The notes under the pieces: model-generated
Seen by the model: only the letters and a program-made list of their open reading frames with translations
Told to the model about the DNA's origin: nothing
Database searches by the model: none
Program-made: the position numbers and the translations under genes
NCBI GenBank assembly: GCA_963745675.1
Contig: CAVUYM010000018.1
Span: forward strand, 372,001 to 436,000
DNA from: JAUIIK01 sp963745675
Lineage (GTDB): Bacteria; Chloroflexota; Chloroflexia; Thermomicrobiales; CFX8
Length of the DNA stretch: 64,000 bases
Reading direction: 5' to 3'
Part shown: piece by piece, positions 63,977 through 64,000 of the stretch
How positions within the stretch are numbered: position 1 is the first letter of the stretch
Layout: each line of letters starts with the position of its first letter

Positions 63977-64000
63977 GTTTGGCTTCCTTTCTGTCGTTGT

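Overview
The window reads as a chromosomal segment of an aerobic, Gram-negative-like or monoderm Chloroflexota bacterium, probably near Thermomicrobia/Sphaerobacter. This is an inference from family content: an SCO1664-family protein, DUF512 radical-SAM protein, FhaA/FhaB-type FHA proteins, LGFP/ETGH-type repeats on a glycoside hydrolase, a large form-II CO-dehydrogenase-like cluster, moderate-to-high GC and many GTG/TTG starts. No 16S gene or other direct taxonomic marker is present. I see no prophage, transposon or CRISPR array.

Layout. 0-7 kb: end of a PHP metallohydrolase, heme A synthase, DinB, HpaI-type aldolase, ADP-ribosylglycohydrolase, a diverged tyrosine recombinase, GNAT and a DUF885 protein. 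7.2-18.0 kb: a molybdenum hydroxylase locus (CoxS-CoxL-CoxM, MoxR/CoxD, VWA/CoxE, XdhC, MobA-like nucleotidyltransferase, Nudix, second CoxL). 18.1 kb: a small palindromic repeat pair. 18.2-25.6 kb (minus): a complete system I cytochrome c maturation operon, TlpA-CcdA-CopD-like-CcmE-F-H-(77 aa membrane protein)-A-B-C-D, where CcmD is a 43-codon gene. A tRNA-Leu(UAG) follows. 25.9-34 kb: MscS channel, ketopantoate-reductase-like protein, an S51-like/CbiM/PDGLE/CbiQ/CbiO cobalt-uptake operon, a B12-binding MerR regulator divergent from an SRPBCC-SDR fusion, and a Rid protein. 34-43.6 kb: sucCD, YtxH pair, rhomboid protease, P1 peptidase, SCO1664 protein, then tig-clpP-clpX ending in a clear terminator. 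43.7-52.1 kb: duplicated DinB, molybdopterin-binding protein, two amidohydrolases, a TPP enzyme and a phytoene-desaturase-like FAD protein. 52.1-64 kb: CvpA-CAP fusion, sugar nucleotidyltransferase, prmA, rsmE, DUF512, GT2, secreted glycosidase, two FHA proteins, a membrane protein, rpe and an AstE-like deacylase.

The parts fit an aerobic heterotroph. Heme A and c-type cytochrome assembly supply a respiratory chain, the Mo-hydroxylase locus supplies electrons, and cobalt uptake sits beside a B12-binding regulator.

Caution on quality: at least 22 genes, including clpX, tig, rsmE, rpe and sugar nucleotidyltransferase, change reading frame mid-gene while family-conserved sequence continues immediately in the new frame. 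The breaks cluster at about 3.7-17.6 kb and 40.9-64 kb and are almost absent from 18.2-39.9 kb. I read them as insertion/deletion errors in the sequence rather than decay, so such genes are given as one CDS with the approximate break positions.
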